Made by a program: the position numbers and the translations under genes. Below the pieces are notes generated by a model, which worked only from the letters and a program-made list of their open reading frames with translations, made no database searches and was not told the DNA's origin. Of a stretch of 48,971 nucleotides of DNA, positions 15,688-25,499 are shown one piece after another (the stretch's first letter is position 1; each line of letters starts with the position of its first letter). Source of the stretch: Abyssisolibacter fermentans (lineage in GTDB: Bacteria > Bacillota > Clostridia > Tissierellales > MCWD3). Where the stretch lies: assembly GCF_001559865.1 (NCBI RefSeq), contig NZ_LOHE01000001.1, forward strand, positions 1 through 48,971, in the 5' to 3' direction.

Positions 15688-16365
15688 ATGAAAAGGTCTA
15701 GATTTATAATTTTGATAGTTTGTATGATGTTGATTTCTAGTTGTGGAAAAGTACCCACTCAAAATGAGGGAGAAAATCATAATAACGATTTTAATTCATT
15801 AACTACATCAGAAATATCACAGAATGATGAATCAATTGAGTTTATTTCTGAATATTTTAGGCATGACGTAGTGTCAATGAACTATGAAGGGTACTTTGAA
15901 TTTTTAGATGGTTACAATAAGGAAGTAAGACTGAATATAAAATTGATAGAAAAGCTTAAGAATGGTAGATTATTTGAGTTGTACCTTGACCCACTGGATG
16001 GTGTTCCAGAGGAAAGATTATGCATAGGTTATTTCTATGTATTGAAGGAAAAAATATATAAGATAAAACCGACCGAAGAAAACCTCGATATGATAAAATC
16101 AAAGGGGACTTTACCAGAAGATAGTATTATTGTTTGTCAGAATACTGAATTACCAGATGATTTAGAGAAAGAAGAAAAAGGATTTCATCACTATATAGTG
16201 GTCAACGATGATGAGATAGAATATCATTCATACAATAATCTTGTTACTACAGGATATTATGAATCCTATACATGGAAAAAAGATGTAGGACTCATATGCT
16301 ATCAAAAAGGATATGGTGCGGGTAGAGAGTCTATAGAATTAAAATTAATCTCCAATGATGAATAA
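15688..16365 (+). CDS. Exported lipoprotein of unknown function
   Basis: A 225-aa protein with a lipoprotein signal peptide: basic MKRSR, a hydrophobic run and the lipobox LISSC with Cys at residue 19. A polar linker and a domain with no family I recognise follow. Its C-terminal half has YESYTWKKDVGLICYQKGYGAGRESIELKLI, reminiscent of beta-rich lipoproteins. AAGGAGG precedes the ATG. It sits in a run of short immunity-like genes beside RHS fragments. A lipoprotein immunity against a toxin acting outside the membrane is one possibility, not shown by sequence. Confidence 0.65.
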   Translation: MKRSRFIILIVCMMLISSCGKVPTQNEGENHNNDFNSLTTSEISQNDESIEFISEYFRHDVVSMNYEGYFEFLDGYNKEVRLNIKLIEKLKNGRLFELYLDPLDGVPEERLCIGYFYVLKEKIYKIKPTEENLDMIKSKGTLPEDSIIVCQNTELPDDLEKEEKGFHHYIVVNDDEIEYHSYNNLVTTGYYESYTWKKDVGLICYQKGYGAGRESIELKLISNDE

Positions 16366-16484
16366 GTATAAGAATAACATAACTACAACAACAGGGAATA
16401 TGCCTATACAAAACCCAAACTTATACAATAAACTTATTGAAAAAATAATGTAGTTAAAAAATTGGAAAAAGGAGTCAGTATAGT

Positions 16485-17267
16485 ATGAGTTATCTTGAAA
16501 AATTTGATGTTGTTTATGAACATCAAAAGAAAAAACTTGAAAGGAAACAAACAAAATATAAAAAAACTGGATTACCAAGTAATCCAATAAATTTCTACTC
16601 GTTTCTTTCGGGAACATTAGAAACGATTGCAATAGGTGACTTTATACTACATAAAGATATAAACTCCTTTAAGAATAATCTCTATAACGCGTGCCAAGCA
16701 TATATTAAAGCAGTTGAATTTTATGATAGAAATGGTATTGAAGAGTCAAAAAGCTTTATGTCAATGGTATCATATCGAGAACTTTTGAGAGCAATAGCAT
16801 CTGATTCAGTTGAAGCCACTAATAAAATCGCTCATTTGATGGGGGATAGAGGAGAAGTTGATGCAGCTGATATTGACAAATTTACATATCACTGGGGCTA
16901 TGCATTGAAGTATATAGTACTCGACAGATATAAAGATGCATTAAATCACTTAGATAAAATAAAAGATAAAAAAAGAAACATGTTTGCAGATTATCTACGT
17001 TCAATTATTGAAGGAGACAAAACAGGTGCATTAAGTAACATAGAGTTAATCATTTCTCAACAAAAAAATAGTAAAGCCACTAAAGGGACACCCCATGAAT
17101 TGTTATCCATAACGGTAATTGCATTAGTAAAATTAGCTTTGTTGAAAGGGATAGATATTACTGTAAATGATAAAATAGCACCATTAGAATTGATTGTCAA
17201 AACTGAGGTTGACTACATATTGAATAAGATACTATTAATTTCAGTAGGAAAGCCAGATAGATTCTAG
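16485..17267 (+). CDS. Imm49-like immunity protein
   Basis: A 260-aa soluble, probably all-helical protein without signal peptide. The stretch near residues 205-236 (TPHELLSITVIALVKLA, then a GIDI, then APLELI) resembles the C-terminal signature of immunity protein 49 as I remember it (hPLLS...Al..LA...G). That is a recognition by eye, not a search result. The upstream bases 16370-16455 encode an open tail (NNITTTTGNMPIQNPN) that may be the end of a lost toxin. AAAGGAG precedes the ATG. Position among RHS debris supports an immunity role. Confidence 0.55.
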   Translation: MSYLEKFDVVYEHQKKKLERKQTKYKKTGLPSNPINFYSFLSGTLETIAIGDFILHKDINSFKNNLYNACQAYIKAVEFYDRNGIEESKSFMSMVSYRELLRAIASDSVEATNKIAHLMGDRGEVDAADIDKFTYHWGYALKYIVLDRYKDALNHLDKIKDKKRNMFADYLRSIIEGDKTGALSNIELIISQQKNSKATKGTPHELLSITVIALVKLALLKGIDITVNDKIAPLELIVKTEVDYILNKILLISVGKPDRF

Positions 17268-17314
17268 GGAACTATAGAATATAAGTTATATGAGGCATGT
17301 GGGGGAGGTAAAAT

Positions 17315-17797
17315 GTGAGCAATTATGCTATATATAAGAGTAGAGGTTATCAATTAAATGTATTAGATGATCAATTGGAGATTATAAGTCACTCAAAAGA
17401 TTCTGTAAAGTATGGATTTAAGGAATTAAAATTTGAACAAGGCTTTATTACACAGGTCTTGTATACAAAAAAGGTCGATATTAATGATATAGAAATGGCG
17501 TATAAATTGGAGTATAAGGTAATATATAAAGGAACAAAATTTGATCCATTATCAATAAGTAAGCATGTACTAGATGAAAATAGTATAGGTTTATTTACTA
17601 ATAATGAAAAGGAAGCCAAGGAATATGGATTTATTAAGAAAGAGCAATTTATATTTGAAAAAAAAGTTCCTTTAGATGAAATAGAAGTTTTAATTGAAAT
17701 AAAGAAACCTATATTTAAATTTCAATACATGGAGGTAGAAAAAACAATAATACAACAAAAGGATCTTAGAGAATATTTGAAAAATATGTTGATATAG
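17315..17797 (+). CDS. Small cytosolic protein, candidate immunity protein
   Basis: A 160-aa protein with no signal peptide or membrane segment, rich in Lys, Glu and Ile and probably alpha/beta. The start is GTG, placed six bases after GGGGGAGG. No family recognised. The internal sequence YGFIKKEQFIFEKKVPLDEIE suggests beta strands. It follows the Imm49-like gene by 47 bases on the same strand and lies in the immunity-like cluster. Its size and context fit an immunity protein, but no toxin partner is adjacent. Confidence 0.5.
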   Translation: MSNYAIYKSRGYQLNVLDDQLEIISHSKDSVKYGFKELKFEQGFITQVLYTKKVDINDIEMAYKLEYKVIYKGTKFDPLSISKHVLDENSIGLFTNNEKEAKEYGFIKKEQFIFEKKVPLDEIEVLIEIKKPIFKFQYMEVEKTIIQQKDLREYLKNMLI

Positions 17798-17920
17798 ACA
17801 AAAATTAATTTAATTTATTAAAACTATAGTGTCACAAAAATAATACATAAAAAGATAGATGCTAAATAGGTCAATCATTTTTGTTATTTACTAGAAAAGT
17901 TTTCCGTTGTTTAGGGTTAA

Positions 17921-18186
17921 TGAATATCGTATTAACGCGACAGGAGTTGTTACTGTTTCATATGATATGGAGAACGCAAAGGAATTGGATGGTGTAGCAA
18001 GCAGACTACACATATGGTACAGCAACAACAGAAGATGGAAGAAGAGTGTCTACACATTCAGCAGGTTTTGGTGCTAATACAACATGGGTTCCAGCAGAGA
18101 TACACACAGGAATTACCAACATAAAAATATACACGATTAATGTTTATGATATTGTTTATGAGATTCACGAGTTCTTCTTTAAATAA
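17921..18186 (+). pseudogene. Fragment of a frameshifted gene
   Basis: One frame encodes NEYRINATGVVTVSYDMENA and then KELDGVASRLHIW. A second frame picks up with YGTATTEDGRRVSTHSAGF, ANTTWVPAEIHTGITNIKIY and ends VYEIHEFFFK plus stop at 18184-18186. The two halves read as one protein interrupted by a frameshift near 18015. There is no start. Family not recognised. It could be the end of a discarded toxin or adhesin. Confidence 0.5.
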
Positions 18187-18273
18187 AAAAGAATGGGTTG
18201 ATGCTGTTATTAATAAAATATCGAATTTCAAACTTTATATTCAGTATGTACATTCTTTGCTTTTTATGTAATT

Positions 18274-18621
18274 ATGCCAAAAGATTTTAGTGTATACGAA
18301 GGTATTCAAAATACAGTATTGGTTTTAATAATCACTATCTTTCTAAAATCAACACCAAGTTTTATGATAATTTTTAAAGAGAGTTTTGCTATAAACATAA
18401 AGGAGAGGAATAATAAGCAGCTTATAGCAGTAATGAAATTTATGAAATCTATGATGTTTGGATTATTTATTTTAACTATTTTTATCACAATTGTAGCTAT
18501 CTTCGGTATTTATGTTTCGGATGTATCTGTTAATACTGCACATATATTTGCTTTGACTATACCAATGTGGCTACCCATACGTAGTGGAATAGTTAAGCTA
18601 ATGAATTCCATCAGTGAATAA
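18274..18621 (+). CDS. Small membrane protein, possibly 5'-truncated
   Basis: A 115-aa protein with hydrophobic helices at about residues 12-30, 58-82 and 88-102. No ribosome-binding site precedes the ATG. The bases just upstream encode KKEWVDAVINKISNFKLYIQ in another frame. This suggests the original gene began earlier and was frameshifted near 18250. It follows the fragment ending at 18186. Candidate membrane immunity protein or remnant. No family recognised. Confidence 0.4.
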   Translation: MPKDFSVYEGIQNTVLVLIITIFLKSTPSFMIIFKESFAINIKERNNKQLIAVMKFMKSMMFGLFILTIFITIVAIFGIYVSDVSVNTAHIFALTIPMWLPIRSGIVKLMNSISE

Positions 18622-18783
18622 ATAGTATTCTAAAAATATTAGGGAGGGGCTACCCAGTACTGAAGTGCCTGCTTCTCTGTTTGAATAATAATTCATAATA
18701 GCTTTAGTTATGATTTTGAACAACTGCTTGTTTTAAATCTATGTTTAGTAAATAAAAAATAGAAAATACATAAATACATAAAG

Positions 18784-18823
18784 AAAACTTTCAAAGTGAT
18801 ATGAATTCTAACGAGAGTTTTTT
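18784..18823 (+). terminator. Weak rho-independent terminator
   Basis: AAAACTTTC pairs with GAGAGTTTT, with a loop of about 20 bases and a following T run. It would isolate the immunity-like cluster from the large operon. Confidence 0.45.
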
Positions 18824-18892
18824 ATTTTGTTAATAAAAATTAACAAAAAATGAGACTAAATTACTAAATTGTGGACAAATAAACATAATTAG

Positions 18893-18921
18893 TTGAATTA
18901 ATATACAAGATTTGCTACAAT
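18893..18921 (+). promoter_or_regulatory. Sigma-A promoter of the surface/RHS operon
   Basis: TTGAAT (18893-18898), a 17-base spacer and TACAAT (18916-18921), with TG one base upstream of the -10 (extended -10). No other promoter this good lies between here and 19299. Transcription would leave a leader of about 370 nt. Confidence 0.6.
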
Positions 18922-19298
18922 ACATATGTTTTAAGATATGTGTGTATAAAATGGAAAAATATTATTAAAAATATAATAGGGATTTAGATACACGTATATT
19001 AAAATAAATAACATTCATGGAATAAATACCACTGCCAAATAAGAAAGAAATAGGGTTAGTGGTATTTAATATGACTATTTTTAATTTATTGTGCTTAACA
19101 AGTTTTTTTGTTTATTTTCTGATGAAAATATGCACATTATATACATTGAGTATTGTAGATATACCTTTATATTAAAAAGGTGATTTTTATGTTGTAATGT
19201 TATTACTGTAAAGAGGAAAACCTTTTTAAATATAAAATAATAAATGTTACCAAGTATTTGATAGTGTAAACTCAAATAAATTGTAGGAGGTATGAGAA
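18922..19298 (+). promoter_or_regulatory. Long 5' leader of the surface/RHS operon
   Basis: Non-coding. The clearest structure is AAATACCACT (19024-19033) with AGTGGTATTT (19058-19067), a 10-bp stem with a 24-base loop. I looked for c-di-GMP riboswitch motifs and saw none. The ribosome-binding site GTAGGAGG (19283-19290) precedes a TTG start. Confidence 0.4.
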
Positions 19299-22200
19299 TT
19301 GAATATAGGTAAATTATTAAAAACTAATATTTCATTAGTTTTAGTTTTTTTGTTAGTATTTACATCTATCGATTCAATGGCTTTTGCAGCATCGGATATT
19401 GATACAGTTGAAACAGAAAAAACTACTGAAATACTAGAAGTACCAGTGGATATTACGAAAGCAGAAACAGAGGAAACGGAAATAGAGTCGTTAAAAGAAC
19501 CAGAAATAGAATCATTAGAAGTACCAACAAACATAAGCATTGTACCAACAGAAGACACTATTACCATAGCATGGAGTGAAGTAGATGAAGCCACAAGCTA
19601 TGAAATAGAAGTAGATGGAGTAGCAACAGATAACGGAGATACAAGTTATGTACATAAAGAGCTAGAAGCTGGTACAGAACATAGCTATAGAATAAAAGCA
19701 AAAAATGAGAGTAGTGAAAGTGAGTGGAGTGATGTAGTAACACAAACGACATTAGAAACTCAAGTAATAGAGCTATTAGAAGTGCCAACAAACATAAGTA
19801 TTGTAGCAACAGAAGATACTATTACAATAACATGGAGTGAAGTAGATGAAGCCACAAGCTATGAAATAGAAGTAGATGGAGAAGTAAAAGATAATGGAGC
19901 AAGTACAAGTTATGTACATAAAGAGTTAGAAGCTGGTATAGAACATAGCTATAGAATAAGAGCAAAAAATGAGAGTAGTGAAAGTGAGTGGAGTGATGTA
20001 GTAACAGAAACGACGTTAGAGATTCAAGTAATAGATCTATTAGAAGTGCCAACAAACATAAGTATTGTAGCAACAGAAGATACTATTACAATAACATGGT
20101 GTGAAGTAGATGTAGCCACAAGCTATGAAATAGAAGTAGATGGAGTAGCAACAGATAACGGAGCAGATACAAGATATATACATAAAGAACTAGAAGCTGG
20201 TACAGAGCATAGCTATAGAGTAAGAGCAAAAGATGAAAGCAGAGTAAGTGAGTGGAGTGAATTGGTAACAGAAATGACGTTATCAACACCAGTATTAGAA
20301 GAACCAGTTCAAAACACTGAAATGGAAGGATTAGGGACAGCCGAAGAACCATATATAATTCTTACAAAAGATCACTTTCTTGAAATAAACAATAATATTA
20401 TAGCTTATTATGAACTGGGAAATGATATAGATTTTCTAGGTGAAGAATTGACTCCAATTAATGAATTCACAGGAACTCTAGACGGAAATGGACATTATAT
20501 AAAAAACTATGTAATAAAAGGAGAAGGAAAAGACAATCAAGGACTATTTAAAAAAGCAACTGACGCAACCTTCAAGAATTTAAAACTAGATCAAGTAACA
20601 GTAACAGGAAAAGATAATGTAGGAGCATTATTAGGCTCAGGGAAAGAAGTAGTAATAGAAAATGTAAATGTTGAGGAAACGGGAAAAATAACAGGAAATG
20701 ATTATGTAGGAGGACTAGTAGGAAGCTTAGAAGGAAGCATAAATCAAAGTAGTAGTAAAGTAGAAGCATCAGGAAATAACTATGTAGGAGGATTAACAGG
20801 TTATTTAAGTGGAACTGCAAGAGAGTGCTATGCAGAGGGAAAAGTAGCAGGTACTAATGAAATAGGAGGATTAATAGGAAGGATATACAATACATATACA
20901 ATAGTAAAAAACAGCTATGCATTAGGAGAAGTAGAAGGTAGTGAGTTTACAGGAGGACTAGCAGGATACGTACAAGGAAATGACCAGAAAGCATACGTTA
21001 CAAATTGCTATAGTGCGAGCAAAAGCAAAGTACCGCTTATAGGATATACAGCAGCTATCAAAGTAACAGAGAGTTATTATGACGGGATAGCATCTAGATA
21101 TGAACCGCAGAAAAGTACAGATGTAGCCTTATTAACAAGTGACATGACACAACAAGCAAAGTTTGACTCATGGGATTTTGATACTATTTGGAATATAGAA
21201 GAAGGAACAAGTTATCCATATTTAAGAAATGTAGAAGAAAGTAATAAAGTAAGGGATGGCTTACCAACAGGAGAAGTAGCAGGAGGAAAAGGAACATTAG
21301 CAAATCCTTACCTAATAAGAACACAGGAACAATTAGATAATATAAGGTACAGCTTAGGAAGCAGTTATAAATTAGAAAACGATATAGATATGCAAAGAAA
21401 GCAGTGGATACCAATAGGAATGAAAGTACCATTCACAGGAACTCTAGACGGGAATGGATATTATATAAAGAACTATGTAATAAAAGGAGAAGGAATAGAT
21501 AATCAAGGGTTATTTGGAATGGCTAACAAAGCGACGTTTAAGAATATAAATCTAGAATTAGTAACAGTGACAGGAAAAGATTACGTAGGAGCATTACTAG
21601 GTTTAGGAAAAGAAGTAATTATAGAAAATGTAGATGTTAAGGAAATTGGAAAAATTACAGGAAATGATTATGTAGGAGGGCTAGTAGGAAGCTTAGAAGG
21701 AAGCATAAATCAAAGTAGTAGTAAAGTAGATGTATCAGGAAATAACTATGTAGGAGGATTAACAGGTTATTTAAGTGGAACTGCAAGAGAGTGTTATGCA
21801 GAGGGAAAAATAGCAGGTACTAAAGAAGTAGGAGGATTAATAGGAAGGATATACAACACACATACAATAGTAGAAAACTGCTATGCATTAGGAGAAGTAG
21901 AAGGTAGTGAGTTTACAGGAGGACTAGCAGGATACGTACAAGGAAATGACCAGAAAGCATACATTACAAATTGCTATAGTGGGAGCAAAAGCAAAGTACC
22001 GCTTATAGGATATACAGCAGCTATCAAAGTAACAAATAGTTATTATGACGGGATAGCATCTAGATATGAACCGCAAAAAAGTACAGATATAGCCTTATTA
22101 ACAAGTGACATGACACAACAAGCAAAATTTGACTCATGGGATTTTGATACTATTTGGAATATAGAAGAAGGAGGAAGCTATCCATACTTGAGAAATGTAA

Positions 22201-25200
22201 AAGAAAGCAGTAAAGTAAGGGATGGCTTACCAACAGGAGAAGTAGCAGGAGGAAAAGGAACATTAGCAAATCCTTACCTAATAAGAACACAGGAACAATT
22301 AGATAATATAAGGTACAGCTTAGGAAGCAGTTATAAATTAGAAAACGATATAGACATGCAAAGAAATCAGTGGATACCAATAGGAATGAAAGTACCATTC
22401 ACAGGAACTATAGACGGAAATGGATATTATATAAAGAACTATGTAATACAAGGAGAAGGAATAGACAATCAAGGATTATTTAGCCAAGCAACTAATGCAG
22501 TTTTTAAGGATTTAAAGCTAGATCAAGTAACAGTAACAGGAAATGATAATGTAGGAGCATTATTAGGCTCAGGAAAAGATGTAATAATAAAATATGTAAA
22601 TATTGATGAAATGGGAAAAATAACAGGAAATGATAGCGTAGGAGGACTAGTAGGGAGCTTAGAAGGAAGTATAAGTCAAAGTAGTAGTAAAGTAGAAGTA
22701 GCAGGATATAACTATATAGGAGGATTACTAGGATATCTAAGTGGAACTGTAAGAGAGTGCTATGCAGAAGGAAAAGTAGTAGGTAATAAACAATTAGGAG
22801 GTTTAATAGGAAGGATATACAAGACACAGACATTAGTAGAAAACAGCTATGCATTAGGAGAAGTAGAAGGGAAAAATTTCGCAGGAGGACTCGTAGGATA
22901 CGTACATGGATACATGAACGATGATCAGAATAAAGACAAAGAACAAGAAGCAGACATAAAAAAAGTCAAAGAAAATCATAATGACAAAAATTCTAAAGTA
23001 AAAGAGTATAGAGTTAATATTATTAATTGTTATAGTGGGAGTAAAAGCAATGTACCGCTTATAGGACATATAGTGACTAGTAAAGTAACAAATAGTTATT
23101 TTGACTTTACTTTATCAGGCATCAAAAAGCCAGAGGAGCAAGCCAAGACAACTCAAGAGATGATGCAGAAGTTAACATTTATAGATTGGGATTTTGTAGA
23201 TACATGGAAAATTAAAGAAGGAGAGTCCTATCCAACATTAAAATTAATACCTATACCTAGAAATATTAGGGCAGAAGATAGAACAACTAACTCCATAAAA
23301 ATGAAGTGGGATGCAGTAGAAGCAGTAGTAGGTTATGAAATAGAGGTGGACTCAGTAGTAATAGATAATGGGACAAGTACAACATATAATCATACAGGCT
23401 TAAATCCGTCAGAAGAACATATATACAAAGTTAGAGCAAAAGAGGGAAGCTGGAGTGAAGAGGTTCATGAATGGACTTTGCCAGTGGCACCTCAAAATAT
23501 AAATATGGAGGTTACTCCTACAAAAATAACTATTAACTGGGATCCTGTCAAAGGAGCAACAGGATACGACGTTGAGGTACAAGGAAAGGCAGTAGATAAC
23601 GGTAAAAGAACAACCTATATCAATACAGAAATTATTCCTAATATGCAATATGTTTTTAGAGTTAGAGCTAAAAATGAAGGTGGCTTTAGTAAATGGAGTG
23701 AGTTTTTATCATTAGTTACAATTACAGATATACCAAATAACCTAAGTTCTGAAAATGAAGATACAATAATAAAACTAAACTGGAATGCAGTTGCAGGAGC
23801 AGATAGCTACGAAATAGAGATAGACTCAAATGAGATAAAAGAAAGTGCTACTAATTCATATACACATGAAAACTTAACTCCAAGCACTGAACACAGCTAT
23901 AGAGTAAGGTCGATAAGCAGTGTAGGAGCAAGCGAGTGGAGTCAATTGTATAAAGCTAAAACTAGACCTTTGATACCTCAAAACCTACAGGCAGTAGCAA
24001 GTAATAAAAGTATACAATTGTCTTGGGATGAATCAGTAGGAAGTACAGCTTATGAAATAGAGGTGGACGGAGAAATAATAAATACAGGTAGTAGTGCAGA
24101 GTACTGTCATAATGATTTACAGCCAAATAGTGAACATACTTATAGAGTAAGAGGTAAAAATGGTGACAGTATTAGTAGATGGAGTGAACTAATCATAGAA
24201 AAAACTTTACTTGATGACAATATTAGTCTTACTTATACAAGTACAAGTACCGAGATTGTTGTAAAATGGAACTCTATAATAGGAGCTAAAAGCTATGATA
24301 TTGAGGTTGATGGTGTAGTAATTCCAAATGCTTTAAACACCCAATATACACATAATAGCTTAGAGCCAAATACAGAGCATAGTTATAGAGTTAGAGCTTG
24401 GAATGATGTAGTACCGGGAGAGTGGAGTGAGTTAATAACAGTATCTACTAAGCTAGGAATACCACAAAATATTAAAATTTATTTAGAGAACAGTGCAATT
24501 AAGCTAACTTGGGACATAGTTGAAGGTTCAAGTGGCTATGATGTAATGGTTGATGGAAATATCCTTGATATAGGTAATAAAACTGAATATATACATGAAA
24601 ATCTAGAACCTAACAGCTATCATGTCTATAGAATAAGAGCAAAAAGCGGAAGCTTTTTAGGAGAGTGGAGCGAAGGCGTTACAGCATCTACTTCATTAGG
24701 TATTCCATATGGACTTAGATATAAAGCAACTAGCGACAAGATAATAATAAACTGGGAAAATGTGAGGGGAGCAGATGGTTATGATATAAAAGTTGACGGT
24801 GATGTAATTAATGTTGGAGATCACCTTAGATATGTGCATGATAATTTAAAGCCTAGTACCACTCACAAATATAGAGTAAGGGCTAAAAATGGTAGTTCAG
24901 TAGGTGATTGGAGTAAACTGATAACATGCACAACTGCACCACCTGTACCAACTAATTTGCAAGCCACAGCTACAATAAATGAAATAACTTTGACATGGGA
25001 TGGATGCGAAGGAGATGAATACTACGAGGTTATAGCTGACGGTGTAGTAATATCGGATATAGAAGATGGAATTTTTATCCATAAAGGATTAAAGGCTAAC
25101 ACGTGGCATTCATATAAAGTAAGAGCAGTTAATGACGGTGGAGTGAGTGAATGGAGTGAAGAATTAAGCAAAAATACTAATCCTGAAATACAGGTAAACC

Positions 25201-25499
25201 CTGGAAAAGATAATTTGTTTAACTTCGTTGTGGTAGCTCCTGCTAAGAAAAATGTAGAATTTAGACGTATAGTAGTAACATATAACCCTGATGAATTAGA
25301 AGTAGTTGATTTATGTGCAATAACACCTGAGTTAAATAAAGAAGCGGGAGTAATAGAAGGAACTAACATAAAGGTTGCGTCTTGTGAAAACGGAGTAATA
25401 GAATACATTGTTAAAAATAATAATAAAACCATTGTAAACAGCTTGAAATTCATATCTAAGGTTAATAAGCTTTCAAGGATTGTTTATAGTGTAGATTAA
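19299..25499 (+). CDS. Giant secreted FN3/GLUG-repeat surface protein
   Basis: A 2066-aa exported protein. A signal peptide (about residues 1-30, ending SMAFAAS) is followed by an acidic stretch and three near-identical FN3 domains (about 70-335; each has SYEIEVDG, a HKELEAG turn and a SEWS strand). Next come three tandem GLUG/right-handed beta-helix modules (about 345-1320; motifs YVGGLVGSLEGSI and GGLIGRIYNT). Eight more FN3 domains (about 1325-1960) lead to a C-terminal beta domain of about 100 residues with VVTYNPDELEVVDL. That last domain resembles cohesin-type sandwiches and recurs at the end of the next protein. The start is TTG, eight bases after GTAGGAGG. No LPXTG or SLH anchor is seen. 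The likely role is adhesin or scaffold at the cell surface. Confidence 0.85.
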   Translation: MNIGKLLKTNISLVLVFLLVFTSIDSMAFAASDIDTVETEKTTEILEVPVDITKAETEETEIESLKEPEIESLEVPTNISIVPTEDTITIAWSEVDEATSYEIEVDGVATDNGDTSYVHKELEAGTEHSYRIKAKNESSESEWSDVVTQTTLETQVIELLEVPTNISIVATEDTITITWSEVDEATSYEIEVDGEVKDNGASTSYVHKELEAGIEHSYRIRAKNESSESEWSDVVTETTLEIQVIDLLEVPTNISIVATEDTITITWCEVDVATSYEIEVDGVATDNGADTRYIHKELEAGTEHSYRVRAKDESRVSEWSELVTEMTLSTPVLEEPVQNTEMEGLGTAEEPYIILTKDHFLEINNNIIAYYELGNDIDFLGEELTPINEFTGTLDGNGHYIKNYVIKGEGKDNQGLFKKATDATFKNLKLDQVTVTGKDNVGALLGSGKEVVIENVNVEETGKITGNDYVGGLVGSLEGSINQSSSKVEASGNNYVGGLTGYLSGTARECYAEGKVAGTNEIGGLIGRIYNTYTIVKNSYALGEVEGSEFTGGLAGYVQGNDQKAYVTNCYSASKSKVPLIGYTAAIKVTESYYDGIASRYEPQKSTDVALLTSDMTQQAKFDSWDFDTIWNIEEGTSYPYLRNVEESNKVRDGLPTGEVAGGKGTLANPYLIRTQEQLDNIRYSLGSSYKLENDIDMQRKQWIPIGMKVPFTGTLDGNGYYIKNYVIKGEGIDNQGLFGMANKATFKNINLELVTVTGKDYVGALLGLGKEVIIENVDVKEIGKITGNDYVGGLVGSLEGSINQSSSKVDVSGNNYVGGLTGYLSGTARECYAEGKIAGTKEVGGLIGRIYNTHTIVENCYALGEVEGSEFTGGLAGYVQGNDQKAYITNCYSGSKSKVPLIGYTAAIKVTNSYYDGIASRYEPQKSTDIALLTSDMTQQAKFDSWDFDTIWNIEEGGSYPYLRNVKESSKVRDGLPTGEVAGGKGTLANPYLIRTQEQLDNIRYSLGSSYKLENDIDMQRNQWIPIGMKVPFTGTIDGNGYYIKNYVIQGEGIDNQGLFSQATNAVFKDLKLDQVTVTGNDNVGALLGSGKDVIIKYVNIDEMGKITGNDSVGGLVGSLEGSISQSSSKVEVAGYNYIGGLLGYLSGTVRECYAEGKVVGNKQLGGLIGRIYKTQTLVENSYALGEVEGKNFAGGLVGYVHGYMNDDQNKDKEQEADIKKVKENHNDKNSKVKEYRVNIINCYSGSKSNVPLIGHIVTSKVTNSYFDFTLSGIKKPEEQAKTTQEMMQKLTFIDWDFVDTWKIKEGESYPTLKLIPIPRNIRAEDRTTNSIKMKWDAVEAVVGYEIEVDSVVIDNGTSTTYNHTGLNPSEEHIYKVRAKEGSWSEEVHEWTLPVAPQNINMEVTPTKITINWDPVKGATGYDVEVQGKAVDNGKRTTYINTEIIPNMQYVFRVRAKNEGGFSKWSEFLSLVTITDIPNNLSSENEDTIIKLNWNAVAGADSYEIEIDSNEIKESATNSYTHENLTPSTEHSYRVRSISSVGASEWSQLYKAKTRPLIPQNLQAVASNKSIQLSWDESVGSTAYEIEVDGEIINTGSSAEYCHNDLQPNSEHTYRVRGKNGDSISRWSELIIEKTLLDDNISLTYTSTSTEIVVKWNSIIGAKSYDIEVDGVVIPNALNTQYTHNSLEPNTEHSYRVRAWNDVVPGEWSELITVSTKLGIPQNIKIYLENSAIKLTWDIVEGSSGYDVMVDGNILDIGNKTEYIHENLEPNSYHVYRIRAKSGSFLGEWSEGVTASTSLGIPYGLRYKATSDKIIINWENVRGADGYDIKVDGDVINVGDHLRYVHDNLKPSTTHKYRVRAKNGSSVGDWSKLITCTTAPPVPTNLQATATINEITLTWDGCEGDEYYEVIADGVVISDIEDGIFIHKGLKANTWHSYKVRAVNDGGVSEWSEELSKNTNPEIQVNPGKDNLFNFVVVAPAKKNVEFRRIVVTYNPDELEVVDLCAITPELNKEAGVIEGTNIKVASCENGVIEYIVKNNNKTIVNSLKFISKVNKLSRIVYSVD
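19510..20285 (+). repeat. Tandem FN3-encoding DNA repeats
   Basis: Three tandem units of about 261 bp encode near-identical FN3 domains. The DNA itself is highly similar, which indicates recent duplication or gene conversion. Confidence 0.8.
20326..23265 (+). repeat. Three tandem GLUG-module DNA repeats (period about 966 bp)
   Basis: Units begin near 20326, 21245 and 22211. The second and third are offset by 966 bp with long identical stretches (for example around 21260-21440 and 22226-22406). The third unit carries a unique Lys/Asp-rich insertion (22915-23010). Confidence 0.85.

Noticed and set aside
18922-19298. Cyclic-di-GMP riboswitch in the operon leader
   Set aside because: I did not find the conserved receptor or pseudoknot motifs of class I or II.
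20326-23265. CRISPR-like array from regularly spaced repeats
   Set aside because: The repeats are long, coding and contiguous with no unique spacers.
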